11,781 bases of DNA from Solirubrobacterales bacterium (GTDB lineage: Bacteria; Actinomycetota; Thermoleophilia; Solirubrobacterales; Solirubrobacteraceae): assembly GCA_025963955.1 (NCBI GenBank), contig JAOPZU010000587.1, positions 1 to 11,781 on the forward strand, written 5' to 3'. Position 1 is the stretch's first letter. Every line of letters starts with the position of its first letter. This document shows positions 5,293-11,781 of this stretch, piece after piece. The notes below the pieces were generated by a model, which was not told the DNA's origin, ran no database searches, and saw nothing but the letters and a program-made list of their open reading frames with translations. The position numbers and the translations under genes were made by a program.

Positions 5293-6701
5293 CCGGTGAA
5301 CCCGCCGTTGGTCTTCGGCGGCCGCGACAGGGCGGGCCGCGCGGTCGGATGGGTCTTCTTGCCGGCGGTCCACCGCCGGGTACGGGTCAGTGATGGCCGT
5401 CCGGTGGTGAAGGTGATGCGGGCAGTGACGGTGTGAGGGCCGGGTCGCATGATCATCGGGACGCGAAGCGGGGAGTGCTTACTCGGACGGATGACCCGGC
5501 CGTCCAAGCGAAAGACGACGCTCGCGATGTTGTGGCCGATGACCAGCGCTTGGGTGTCGCTGACGGTCAGGTAGGCCGACCCCCCGCTGGACGCTGCTGT
5601 CGGCGGCTGCGGCGGGGTGAAGAAGTTCCCGGATGTCGTTGCGGGCGCCGTCGCAGTGTTGGCCGGAGTCGGCGAGGGCGCGGGCGCCGGGAATGTGGCT
5701 GATGTGGGTGAAAGCGACGCGTTCAACGGCGACGGCTCAGGTGCAGGTGCAGGTGCAGGTGCAGGTGCAGGGGAGGTCGGGGTCGGGCTCGGTGCGGGAG
5801 CGGGAGCGGGAGCGGGTGGCGGAGAGGGGGTCGGGGCTGACGACGGATCCGGGGTCGGCGTCGGCGTCGGCGTCGGGGACGAGGTCGGGGACGGGGACGG
5901 GGACGGGGACGGCGTCGGGGACGAGGACGGGGACGGGGAGGGGGAGGGGGACGAGGTTGGGGTGGCGCAGTCAGATCGGGTGATCGTGTCGTTGATGAGG
6001 GTGACTGCTGCGGTCCGGGCCAGGGTGCGGCCCTGGATGGTGACCCCGTTGTTGACCGAGATCGATTGGTCGGCGAGGATCGTCCCGACGAACGTGGAGC
6101 CTGAGCCGAGGGTTGCGCTGGAGCCGACCTGCCAGAACACGTTGCATGGCTGGGCGCCGTTGATGAGGTTCACGCTGCTGGCCGACCCCGTGGTGAGCGC
6201 CGTGCCCACCTGGAAGATGAAGATCGCGCTCGCGTCACCGCCAGCGTCCAGCGTGACCGGCCCGGTCAGTTGCAAAGCGGATGTGGCCTTGTAGACGCCG
6301 GGGCCCAAGCTTCCCGAGCTGCCGAGGTCGGCGGCTAGTGCCGCGGCGGGGGTGCGGCCGGCGGCGTCCTTGTAGGCGTTGTCCAGATCGGCTTTTGCCG
6401 TGACCGCTACGGAGTCAGCGATGTGGATGGCCCCGTTGATCGTGCCATCCCCGGGTCCGCCGAAGCCGGTCACTGCCGTTCCCGGGCTCAGCCCGAGGTC
6501 TCCGTTGACCACCGAGGGGCCGGTGTTCGTCACCGTGGAGCCGGCGAGCGTCGCAAACGGCGCGCTGGTCCCCAAGCCGACCGGAGGCTGCGCCGCATGC
6601 GCGGTCTCCGGCAGCCCGGCGAAAAGAGCCGCGGCCGCCACGGCTCCGGCAAGCCGCCGAAAAGCGCCGGTTGCCTGTCCTGGTTCGTGTCGATAAGACA
6701 T
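5289..6701 (-). CDS. Secreted DUF3494 (ice-binding-like) protein with Pro-rich linker and C-terminal beta-domain
   Basis: 470 residues. A signal peptide (about 1-37, ending AHA-A) is followed by a DUF3494 domain (about 41-245), a right-handed beta-solenoid in known ice-binding proteins. Typical stretches are GTSAPFATLAGSTVTNTG, VVNGDLGLSPG, AIFIFQVGTALT, CNVFWQVGSSATLG and TFVGTILAD; Cys186 and Cys245 could form a disulfide. Next is a long linker of Pro with Ser, Thr or Ala (247-370), then a small Ig-like beta-domain (about 376-446, VVFRLDGR ... PGPHTVTARITF) and a basic tail. No LPxTG or membrane anchor. Start 6701 is set by AAGGAG four nt upstream and by the signal peptide; the frame stays open upstream to 7415, but that part is not protein-like. 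Ice binding is the best-known role; many DUF3494 proteins are adhesins or of unknown function. Overlaps the transpeptidase gene by 4 bp. Confidence 0.9.
   Translation of the reverse strand: MSYRHEPGQATGAFRRLAGAVAAAALFAGLPETAHAAQPPVGLGTSAPFATLAGSTVTNTGPSVVNGDLGLSPGTAVTGFGGPGDGTINGAIHIADSVAVTAKADLDNAYKDAAGRTPAAALAADLGSSGSLGPGVYKATSALQLTGPVTLDAGGDASAIFIFQVGTALTTGSASSVNLINGAQPCNVFWQVGSSATLGSGSTFVGTILADQSISVNNGVTIQGRTLARTAAVTLINDTITRSDCATPTSSPSPSPSPSSSPTPSPSPSPSPTSSPTPTPTPTPDPSSAPTPSPPPAPAPAPAPSPTPTSPAPAPAPAPAPEPSPLNASLSPTSATFPAPAPSPTPANTATAPATTSGNFFTPPQPPTAASSGGSAYLTVSDTQALVIGHNIASVVFRLDGRVIRPSKHSPLRVPMIMRPGPHTVTARITFTTGRPSLTRTRRWTAGKKTHPTARPALSRPPKTNGGFTG
5741..5964. repeat. Block of 6-bp tandem repeats, G-rich on the + strand
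   Basis: In-frame hexamer arrays code for the Pro-rich linker: GTGCAG x5 (5741-5770), GGGAGC x3 (5796-5813), GGCGTC x3 (5857-5874), GGGGAC x4 (5887-5910), and mixed GGGGAC/GGGGAG copies to 5964. At least ten GGGG runs at roughly 6-nt spacing (5887-5963) could form G-quadruplexes in the strand used as transcription template. The period of six keeps the frame if copy number changes, so linker length may vary between strains. Confidence 0.85.
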
Positions 6702-6712
6702 AGCTCTCCTTG

Positions 6713-6733
6713 GTGCGGCGCCCGGCGCCGCAC
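6713..6733 (-). promoter_or_regulatory. Perfect 21-bp palindrome abutting the SD of the DUF3494 gene
   Basis: On the minus strand GTGCGGCGCC-G-GGCGCCGCAC is a perfect inverted repeat. As RNA it can fold into nine GC-rich pairs with a CGG loop. It ends one nt before AAGGAG (6706-6711). It may be an operator or a 5' leader stem controlling access to the SD or protecting the mRNA. Function is inferred. Confidence 0.6.
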
Positions 6734-6984
6734 AGGTGTTCTGATGGCGGCCTGCGCGCAGATCCCCGAGCGCCGGGTCGAGAAATGCGACTGGTGGCGT
6801 GGGGCGTTGACAGCGGCAGCTCGTGGTCGGCCAGTATCTGCTCGGTCCCCAGGGGAGACGAAGCCGCGGCAACTTTTGGCGGGCCCGCAGGAGGATCTCC
6901 AAGGCCCCTGGGAGCTTCTGGCCGTGCCCGGTAGGAATCCGACGACCTTGCGCGCGTAGCCGAGTGGTCACGAAGCTCGGGCAC
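6734..6984. other. Gene-free stretch upstream of the DUF3494 gene
   Basis: No convincing coding region. It must contain the promoter of the DUF3494 gene, but I see no good -35/-10 pair. An imperfect hairpin (6952-6988, arms GCGCGTAGCCGAG and CTCGGGCACGCGC, two mismatches) spans its right end. A short ILAD-like match near 6821-6851 may be a scrap of the decayed DUF3494 copy. Confidence 0.4.
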
Positions 6985-7320
6985 GCGCCAGATCGACCTG
7001 CCAGAACCTGCGGGGCTGAGTTCCGTGGGTCGGGTTCATGCTGCTGGCCACGGCGGTGGTCAGACATCTGGACGATGAAGATCGGGTCGGGGTCACCGGC
7101 GGTGTCCCGGACGTCGGCCTGGTGAGCTGCGGTCGACTGGCACCGGTCGGGCCGGGGCTGCCGACGTTGCCCCGGTCGCGCGGAAGAAGCGGTGGACACC
7201 GCTCGCTGAGGTCGCTTCCTACCCGAGGCGACCAAAAGCTGCCGGCGTGCCCGCGCAATTCTCCTGTCTCGCCACCGAAGCTGTCGCGAGCATGTTCGGC
7301 CGCACGACCGAGCCGATACT
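6985..7320 (-). pseudogene. Decayed second copy of a DUF3494 gene
   Basis: This otherwise empty stretch keeps pieces of the intact downstream gene, broken by frameshifts. In one minus frame, LTTAVASSMN ... HGTQP ... FWQV matches LTTGSASSVN ... NGAQP ... FWQV of the intact protein. In another frame, GDPDPIFIVQM matches GDASAIFIFQV. DNA words are shared too: gacctgccagaac at 6995-7007 and in the intact gene at 6126-6138; gttcatgctgctggcc against gttcacgctgctggcc; and gatgaagatcg. The best core is 6991-7175. Weaker likeness continues to about 7320 (AEHARDS against AIHIADS) and perhaps reappears at 6821-6851 (ILAD). No start, SD or complete domain remains. Origin by tandem duplication and decay is the simplest reading. 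Confidence 0.65.
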
Positions 7321-7500
7321 CGCCGGGCAACCGGTTCCCGATGGCGACGCTCCACCGTCCCTCTCGACACCGGAACGGCAAACAACACGACGCAACGACG
7401 CATCTCGCTGAGCACACCGCGTGTTCAGGTCCACTGCTGTGGGGCGGTGCACGACCTATCAAGACGAACGCCGGCCCCCACCGGAGAGACGAGAACACTG
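7321..7500. other. Upstream region of the subtilase gene
   Basis: No protein-like reading on either strand. Open frames here are GC-driven and carry no recognisable motif. The subtilase promoter should lie here; no consensus hexamers were found. A weak SD (GGAGAG, 7483-7488) lies 12 nt before the subtilase ATG. Confidence 0.4.
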
Positions 7501-8781
7501 ATGCGCAGCATCGGCGCAATGACGCTTGGCCTGCTGGTCCTGGCGGGAGGACCGGTCGCGACCGCGTCGGCTGCCCTACCTGACCCGCTCCGCAGCCAGC
7601 AGTGGTACCTGAACACGATCAAGGCTCCGGCCCCTGGCCTGATCCCGGGGCTGGCGGGTGTCAAGGTCGCCGTCCTGGACACCGGCGTGGACATCCACCA
7701 TGCCGACTTCGCCGGCGCCGTGACCGCCGGGCCGAGCTTCACCGGCGGCAGCGCGGCCGAGGATCCGAACGGACACGGCACGAACGTCGCCGGCATCATC
7801 GCCGCACGCGCCGACAACGGCGTGGGCGTCGCGGGCGCGGCGTCGGGCGTCAAGGTCCTGTCGGTCCGCGTTCTCAATGCACAGCAGACGGGCGACACCC
7901 ACCAGGTGGCCCAGGGCATCGACGCAGCGGTCGCCGCAGGCGTGGGCGTGATCAACCTGTCCTTGGGCACCGACCCGAGCCTGGCCACGACCATCAACGC
8001 GACCGACCCGGTCGTGCCCGCGATGCGTCGCGCGATCAGCGCCGGAATCGTCGTGGTCGCCGCCGCCGGCAACGCCTCGCTCCCGGTGTGCGCGCAGCCG
8101 CTGATCGTGACTGGTCTGCTCTGCGTCGGCGCCGTCGACCGCGCGCTGAACCTGACCAACTACTCCAACTACGCGTTGCGGGTGGACGTGGTGGCTCCGG
8201 GCGGAGACGAGGCCAACCCGATCATCTCCACCGCTCCCGGCGGCGGATACGCCTCCATGCTGGGCACCTCGCAGGCCACTCCTCAGGTCTCCGCGCTCGC
8301 AGCCATGCTCGTGGCCCAGGGCCTGCACGGCCAGGCGGTGGTCGACCGGATCAAGCAGACGACGGTCGATCTCGGCGCTCCGGGGGTGGACCTGCGCTTC
8401 GGCAGTGGCCTGATCGACATGACCGCAGCGACCGCCACCCTGGGGGCGGCGGCGCCGCGCACCGCCTCATCCGATCGCGCCGCCACCACCACGATCAACC
8501 TCCCCGCATCCCTTTCCGCCCGGCGACTGCTGCGCTCGGACGTCATCGTCGCCTGCCGCTTACCCGCCGGCGGGACCTGCCACGTGGAAGTCCGTGCCGG
8601 CGGACACCTCATCGCTCGCGGCCAGCGCCACGCTGAAGCTGATCAGCAGACACACATCCGCCTGCGCCCCACTGCGGCCGGACGCCGGCGCCTGCGCACC
8701 ACCCACGGCTTCAAAGCGACCATGCGCGCCCGCGGTCCGCAGGGCCACTGGGCCTCCACAACGACCTGGCTCATGCGCTGA
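7501..8781 (+). CDS. Secreted subtilisin-like serine protease (peptidase family S8)
   Basis: 426 residues. A signal peptide (about 1-25, ending ASA) is followed almost directly by the catalytic domain (about 28-320). The triad is complete: Asp60 (VAVLDTGVD), His92 (NGHGTNVAG) and Ser257 (GTSQATP), with oxyanion Asn191 (AAAGNAS). Cys197 and Cys208 flank the strand after it and could pair. No I9-type inhibitor prodomain fits between signal and catalytic domain, as in many smaller secreted actinobacterial subtilases. The C-terminal 95 residues form a separate beta-rich, Arg-rich domain with two Cys (ACRLPAGGTC) of unknown role, perhaps surface binding. Start 7501 is the Met directly before the signal peptide; a GTG at 7447 in frame is less likely. 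Stands alone; the substrate is unknown, but adjacent secreted proteins are possible clients. Confidence 0.93.
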   Translation: MRSIGAMTLGLLVLAGGPVATASAALPDPLRSQQWYLNTIKAPAPGLIPGLAGVKVAVLDTGVDIHHADFAGAVTAGPSFTGGSAAEDPNGHGTNVAGIIAARADNGVGVAGAASGVKVLSVRVLNAQQTGDTHQVAQGIDAAVAAGVGVINLSLGTDPSLATTINATDPVVPAMRRAISAGIVVVAAAGNASLPVCAQPLIVTGLLCVGAVDRALNLTNYSNYALRVDVVAPGGDEANPIISTAPGGGYASMLGTSQATPQVSALAAMLVAQGLHGQAVVDRIKQTTVDLGAPGVDLRFGSGLIDMTAATATLGAAAPRTASSDRAATTTINLPASLSARRLLRSDVIVACRLPAGGTCHVEVRAGGHLIARGQRHAEADQQTHIRLRPTAAGRRRLRTTHGFKATMRARGPQGHWASTTTWLMR

Positions 8782-8886
8782 GCCCCGCGAGTCACACGCC
8801 CGACATGATCACGACCTCTTAAGCAAACGGTCGCTGAGAACGGCCCCTCCTGGCATGACCGCGCGTGCAGGTGGGAGCATCTTGCG

Positions 8887-9096
8887 ATGCCTGCCACCGA
8901 GCGTCCACGCTCCACGACGTCGCCGGCGATCGATGACTCTGGCTATGGGGAGCAACCAGGCCCCGTCCGCGTCACGCTCACTCCTCCGGGTGAGGAGCGC
9001 CTCCAGACCCTCTGCCGCCTGCACTCGCACTGGCTGACCGAACGCGGCCAGAGCATCGGCGAGGTCTGGGGCGCGTTCGGTGAAGGACCGCGATGA
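8887..9096 (+). CDS. Small hypothetical protein coupled to a DUF2269-type gene
   Basis: 69 residues, Pro/Thr/Ser-rich at first, then an amphipathic Leu- and His-containing part (RLQTLCRLHSHWLTERG). No signal peptide, no membrane helix and no family I recognise. The phrase VTLTPPGEERLQ is reminiscent of the end of a winged-helix domain, but the rest of such a domain is missing. Support for a real gene comes from GGGAG (8873-8877) 9 nt before the ATG and from the ATGA overlap (9093-9096) with the next gene, which points to translational coupling. Confidence 0.55.
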   Translation: MPATERPRSTTSPAIDDSGYGEQPGPVRVTLTPPGEERLQTLCRLHSHWLTERGQSIGEVWGAFGEGPR

Positions 9097-9563
9097 GCAC
9101 GCGTGAGCTCGCGCTGTTTCTCCACCTGCTCGGTGTCTTGACGATGGTCGCTGGTATCGCGATCGCCGGCGTCATGCACCGGCTCGCGCGGCGCGCCGAT
9201 CGTGTCACCGATGTTGTCGTCCTTCTGCGAGCCGCCCGCACTGGCGTGCTCTTGGCCGTTCCCGGAGTCCTCCTGCTTCTGATCGCGGGCTGGTGGCTCA
9301 TCCACCTCGAGCACCTGAGCCTCGACGTTCGGTGGCTGCGTGACGCAATCGGGCTCGTGGTGTTCGCAGCGATCTTCGGCGCAGCCGGGGGCCGCACGCC
9401 TCGGCGCGCGCGTGGGCTGGCTGAGCAGTTGCAAGCCACGGGCGGGAGCGTCACTCCTGAGCTGCGTGGCTTGTTGGATGACCGCGTGGCGATGCTCGCG
9501 AACGTCGCGGCGAGCGCCGCGTTGCTCGGCGTGCTGTGGCTCATGGTCGCCAAGCCCGGTTGA
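9093..9563 (+). CDS. DUF2269-like integral membrane protein
   Basis: 156 residues with four hydrophobic helices near 7-26, 51-72, 82-98 and 133-152, and a hydrophilic loop (99-130). The opening LALFLHLLGVLTMVAGIAIAG, the RRA after the first helix, the GWWL at the end of the second and the following WL ... A are the pattern of DUF2269 membrane proteins, whose function is not known. A His in helix 1 (His11) is typical of such small four-helix proteins and might touch a cofactor (speculation). ATG 9093 overlaps the stop of the small upstream ORF. It converges on the cation exchanger with 77 nt between stops. Confidence 0.75.
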   Translation: MSTRELALFLHLLGVLTMVAGIAIAGVMHRLARRADRVTDVVVLLRAARTGVLLAVPGVLLLLIAGWWLIHLEHLSLDVRWLRDAIGLVVFAAIFGAAGGRTPRRARGLAEQLQATGGSVTPELRGLLDDRVAMLANVAASAALLGVLWLMVAKPG

Positions 9564-9586
9564 TCACGTCTGCGCCCTGTGGCACT

Positions 9587-9611
9587 TGCGGTGTGGGCCG
9601 ACAGCACCGCA
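9587..9611. terminator. Possible bidirectional terminator hairpin
   Basis: TGCGGTG (9587-9593) and CACCGCA (9605-9611) form a 7-bp stem with an 11-nt loop between two convergent stops (9563 and 9641). No T-run follows on either side, so this is a weak call. Confidence 0.3.
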
Positions 9612-9640
9612 GCCCGGGCACCGCCGTCCAGGTTTGCCGC

Positions 9641-10690
9641 TCAGATGAGGAGCAGTCCGGCGATGCCGAGGACGTAGAGCGTGATGACGGCGAGTGAGTC
9701 GGGGCCCATTCCGAGGATCTTGCGGGCCGGGCGCAGGATGAAGCCGATGATGTAGGTGGCCGTCAGGACGATGCCCAGCCCGGCCATCCATTGGTCGGTG
9801 CGGGCGGCGGCTGGTAGGGCGGGTGTGCCTGCGAGCACGTCGGCGATCAGGAAGAGGACCGGGAGGAACGCGTTGCCGCCGAAGATGTCCGAGACGGCGA
9901 GTTGGTTGTCGCCGATGCGCACCGAGGCCAGGCCGGTGCTCAACTCCGGGAGGGCGGTGGCGGCGGCGAGGAAGGTCGCGCCGAAGACCGCGCCCTGCAG
10001 GCCGATCGTGCCGGCCAGCTGCTCGCCGGAACGTTCGACGAGCACGCCCGCGGCCAACGTGATCAGCGCCATGGCGGCGAACACCGCCGCGATCCAGCCA
10101 GTCGACTTCGGCGTGTGGCGGTGTTGTTCGGGTCCGCCGCGTCGCCCGGAGGGGGAACGTCCCGGCTCCGCTTCCGGCAGGTGGACCTGCCACGGGATGC
10201 CTTGCTGGGCACGGCGGACGAGAAGCAGGCCGCTGATCCACAGCAGCACGATCGCTACCGAGGCCGGGCTGATTCCCAGGGCGCTCGTGGACTCGGGGAG
10301 ACGGGTGCCCATGAAGACAAGAGCGAGCACGAGGATCACCGTCGTCGCTTCGATGACGAGCAGGAGCGACGCGGCGAGGTACGTCAGCGGACGCGGCTTC
10401 CCTGAGCGTGCGTCGAGGACCGCGAGCACGACGGTCTGGATCGCGATGCCGCCGACGAGGTTGCCGACCGCCAGCCCGAGCTGATGCTGCAGGGCGGCCC
10501 CGATGGTGATGACGATCTCGGGCAGGTTCGTGGCGACGGCGAGGACGATGAGTCCTCCGAAGGCCGACCCGATCCCGAGCCGTTGGTCCAGGGCGTCGGT
10601 GGTGCTGGCCAGGCGCACGCCGGCCGCCCATATGGCGGCGGCAGACCCGAGGAAGATCAGGACCAGCACGGCGGTGGGCAGCGAGGACAC
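9641..10690 (-). CDS. CaCA-superfamily cation/Ca2+ exchanger (sodium:calcium antiporter-like)
   Basis: 349 residues, hydrophobic, about ten membrane helices in two halves joined by a charged cytoplasmic loop (about 159-198). Each half has the alpha-repeat of the family: VATNLPEIV with Glu58, then LGLAVGNLVGG (72-82); and AATALPELS with Glu249, then NQLAVSDIFGGNAF (262-275). The two acidic residues bind the cation in known exchangers. The usual GSN motifs are altered to GGI and GGN, so ion choice may differ. It probably moves Ca2+ or another divalent ion out against Na+ or H+. The GTG start at 10690 is supported by AAAGGA 5 nt upstream. Divergent from a Ca2+-binding RTX-type gene, a suggestive pairing. 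Confidence 0.88.
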   Translation of the reverse strand: MSSLPTAVLVLIFLGSAAAIWAAGVRLASTTDALDQRLGIGSAFGGLIVLAVATNLPEIVITIGAALQHQLGLAVGNLVGGIAIQTVVLAVLDARSGKPRPLTYLAASLLLVIEATTVILVLALVFMGTRLPESTSALGISPASVAIVLLWISGLLLVRRAQQGIPWQVHLPEAEPGRSPSGRRGGPEQHRHTPKSTGWIAAVFAAMALITLAAGVLVERSGEQLAGTIGLQGAVFGATFLAAATALPELSTGLASVRIGDNQLAVSDIFGGNAFLPVLFLIADVLAGTPALPAAARTDQWMAGLGIVLTATYIIGFILRPARKILGMGPDSLAVITLYVLGIAGLLLI

Positions 10691-10691
10691 A

Positions 10692-10706
10692 CGGGTCCTT
10701 TACCCG
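10692..10706 (-). promoter_or_regulatory. SD of the exchanger gene displayed in a small hairpin loop
   Basis: On the minus strand CGGGT-AAAGG-ACCCG has 5-bp arms with most of the SD as the loop, directly before GTG 10690. The stem is short and GC-rich; it may modulate initiation or be chance. Confidence 0.3.
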
Positions 10707-10830
10707 GGCGCGGCCGCTTCGCGTCTGCGATCCAGCGCGTTGACCCTTCTGTCCGGCGACGATCGGCTGTCGGCGTGTCCGTCGCAGCGCCGGGTACCTC
10801 GGCGTGATCAAGCGACGAGGAGGACGTTCC

Positions 10831-11781
10831 ATGCAGGTCAGGCGAATGATGGTGCTGGCGGGGCTGTGTCTCGCGTCGACGGCTTCCCTCGCACACGGGC
10901 AGGACGCCATCAACCACCCGCGGACCTGTCCACCGGCCGGAGGCTCGTGCGAGGGCACCGAGCAGAGCGACCTCATCGTCGCCGGCAACAACGCCGACGA
11001 GATCTTCGCGAAGGGCGGCAACGATGACATCGAGCTCGACGCGGACTTCACCAGCGGCACCGCCGACGTGGCGAACGGCGGGCCAGGCCGTGACTGCATC
11101 GACGGCGGCGGTGGCGGTGACCTGATGCTCGGCGGCCCCGGGGACGACAACCGGCCCTGCGCCTTCACGTTCTTCGTCAACCTCCGGGCCGCCATGACCG
11201 GCGGCCCGGGCAACGACCGGATCTCCGGCGGTCCCGGCAACGACTCGATGGACGGCATCTTCGACGACGACACCATGCTCGGCGACGAGGGCAACGACCT
11301 CATCCAGGACCCCTCGCCACGCGACCGCGATACGTTCCTCGGCGGCGCGGGCAACGACACGCTCAACGCCAACGACGGCGACGGCCGCGACCTGGTGGAC
11401 GGCGGCCCCGGCATCGACAACTGCACCGGCGACCCCGGTGACACGATCGTCAACTGCGAGATCGGCACCAACCGCAACTCACCGTCCGGAGACACCGTCC
11501 GTCCCGAGGCTGACCTGAGCGGGGTACCTGCCCGCACGTGCGCCCGGCGCCCCTTCACCGCCCGCATCAGCGCCCATGACACCGGCGGTGTCGCACGCAC
11601 CGAGCTGCGCGAGGACCAGACGACCCTTGACACCCTGCCCACGACGGGCTCCACCGACACCGCGTTCGCGGTCCGGGTTCCGGTTGCCAAGCAGCTCCCC
11701 GGGCGCCACCTGCTCACCGTCGACGTCCAGGACGAAGCCGGCAACACCCGGACCCTGCGGCGCGCGTTCCGCCGCTGCCCA
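10831..11781 (+). CDS. Secreted RTX-like calcium-binding repeat protein (3' end outside window)
   Basis: 317 codons with no stop to the right edge. A signal peptide (about 1-23, ending AHG) is followed by nonapeptide-type GGxGxD repeats from about 62 to 210: GGNDD, GGPGRDCIDG, GGPGDD, GGPGNDRISGGPGNDSMDG, GDEGNDLIQD, GGAGNDTLNA and GGPGIDNCTG, closing with GDTIVNCE. Such repeats form a Ca2+-loaded beta-roll. After a spacer, residues 237-316 look like an Ig-like beta-domain (RPFTARISAHD ... PGRHLLTVDVQDEAGN ... RRAFRRC) with a Cys at each end. Related domains end about here, so the stop is probably just beyond the window. GGAGG 7 nt before ATG 10831 fixes the start. No protease or lipase domain is present, so it is not a classical RTX toxin; a structural or surface role is more likely. 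Confidence 0.88.
   Translation, partial: MQVRRMMVLAGLCLASTASLAHGQDAINHPRTCPPAGGSCEGTEQSDLIVAGNNADEIFAKGGNDDIELDADFTSGTADVANGGPGRDCIDGGGGGDLMLGGPGDDNRPCAFTFFVNLRAAMTGGPGNDRISGGPGNDSMDGIFDDDTMLGDEGNDLIQDPSPRDRDTFLGGAGNDTLNANDGDGRDLVDGGPGIDNCTGDPGDTIVNCEIGTNRNSPSGDTVRPEADLSGVPARTCARRPFTARISAHDTGGVARTELREDQTTLDTLPTTGSTDTAFAVRVPVAKQLPGRHLLTVDVQDEAGNTRTLRRAFRRCP

Noticed and set aside
5857..5964. CRISPR-like or intergenic repeat array
   Set aside because: The repeats are 6 bp, contiguous and in frame within a coding gene; they encode a Pro-rich linker.
6950..6990. tRNA-like stretch (tagccgagtggtca) with a hairpin
   Set aside because: Only the D-arm-like phrase is present; no acceptor stem, anticodon arm or T-loop (GTTCRA) is placed correctly.
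6702..7415. 238-codon N-terminal extension of the DUF3494 gene
   Set aside because: The extension has no protein-like features, the signal peptide and AAGGAG sit at 6701, and the extension runs through the decayed duplicate.
7425..8328. Long minus-strand frames opposite the subtilase
   Set aside because: The plus strand contains the full Asp-His-Ser triad and signal peptide; the antisense products match nothing I recognise.
10740..10768. TTGACC as a -35 for the RTX gene
   Set aside because: No acceptable -10 lies 16-18 nt downstream (TCGGCT), so the promoter call is not supported.
9564..11747. 727-codon minus-strand open frame
   Set aside because: It is antisense to the RTX gene and runs through the exchanger in the wrong frame; its Arg/Pro-rich composition is that of GC-driven shadow frames.

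Overview
The window is very GC-rich and gene-dense, with many SD-type starts and several 4-bp ATGA gene overlaps. Most of the cargo is exported. A high-GC actinobacterium fits, and a soil member of Thermoleophilia/Solirubrobacterales is my best guess. The guess rests on the mix of collagen-like/YadA-head protein, DUF3494 'ice-binding' protein, RTX-like protein whose repeats end in DTIVNCE, and Cys- or Arg-rich C-terminal beta-domains. No rRNA, tRNA, CRISPR array, transposase or phage integrase was seen.

Left part (1-2500). A collagen-like secreted protein with YadA-type head repeats runs off the left edge on the minus strand. It diverges from a small unknown multi-helix membrane protein. That gene converges, with a 4-nt gap, on a PadR-family regulator. 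PadR is divergent from a 14-helix DHA2-type drug exporter. The region between them holds two overlapping perfect ATGT-N8-ACAT palindromes lying on a TTGACA promoter that appears to make a leaderless exporter mRNA. This looks like a self-contained, PadR-controlled efflux switch.

Middle part (2498-7500). The exporter ends tail-to-tail, with a 17-bp overlap, on a secreted FKBP-type prolyl isomerase. Upstream of that on the minus strand are an L,D-transpeptidase and a DUF3494 protein with a long Pro/Ser/Thr/Ala linker. The DUF3494 stop overlaps the transpeptidase start (ATGA), so the two are probably made together; this suggests an envelope display pair. The 800 bases upstream of the DUF3494 gene hold no intact gene but contain the frameshifted remains of a second DUF3494 gene.

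Right part (7501-11781). A secreted subtilisin-like protease is followed by a small unknown ORF coupled to a DUF2269-type membrane protein. This pair converges on a CaCA-family cation/Ca2+ exchanger, which is divergent from a secreted RTX-repeat (Ca2+-binding) protein that runs off the right edge. Function is well supported for the PadR, MFS, FKBP, L,D-transpeptidase, subtilase and exchanger genes. It is only a family-level description for the others.
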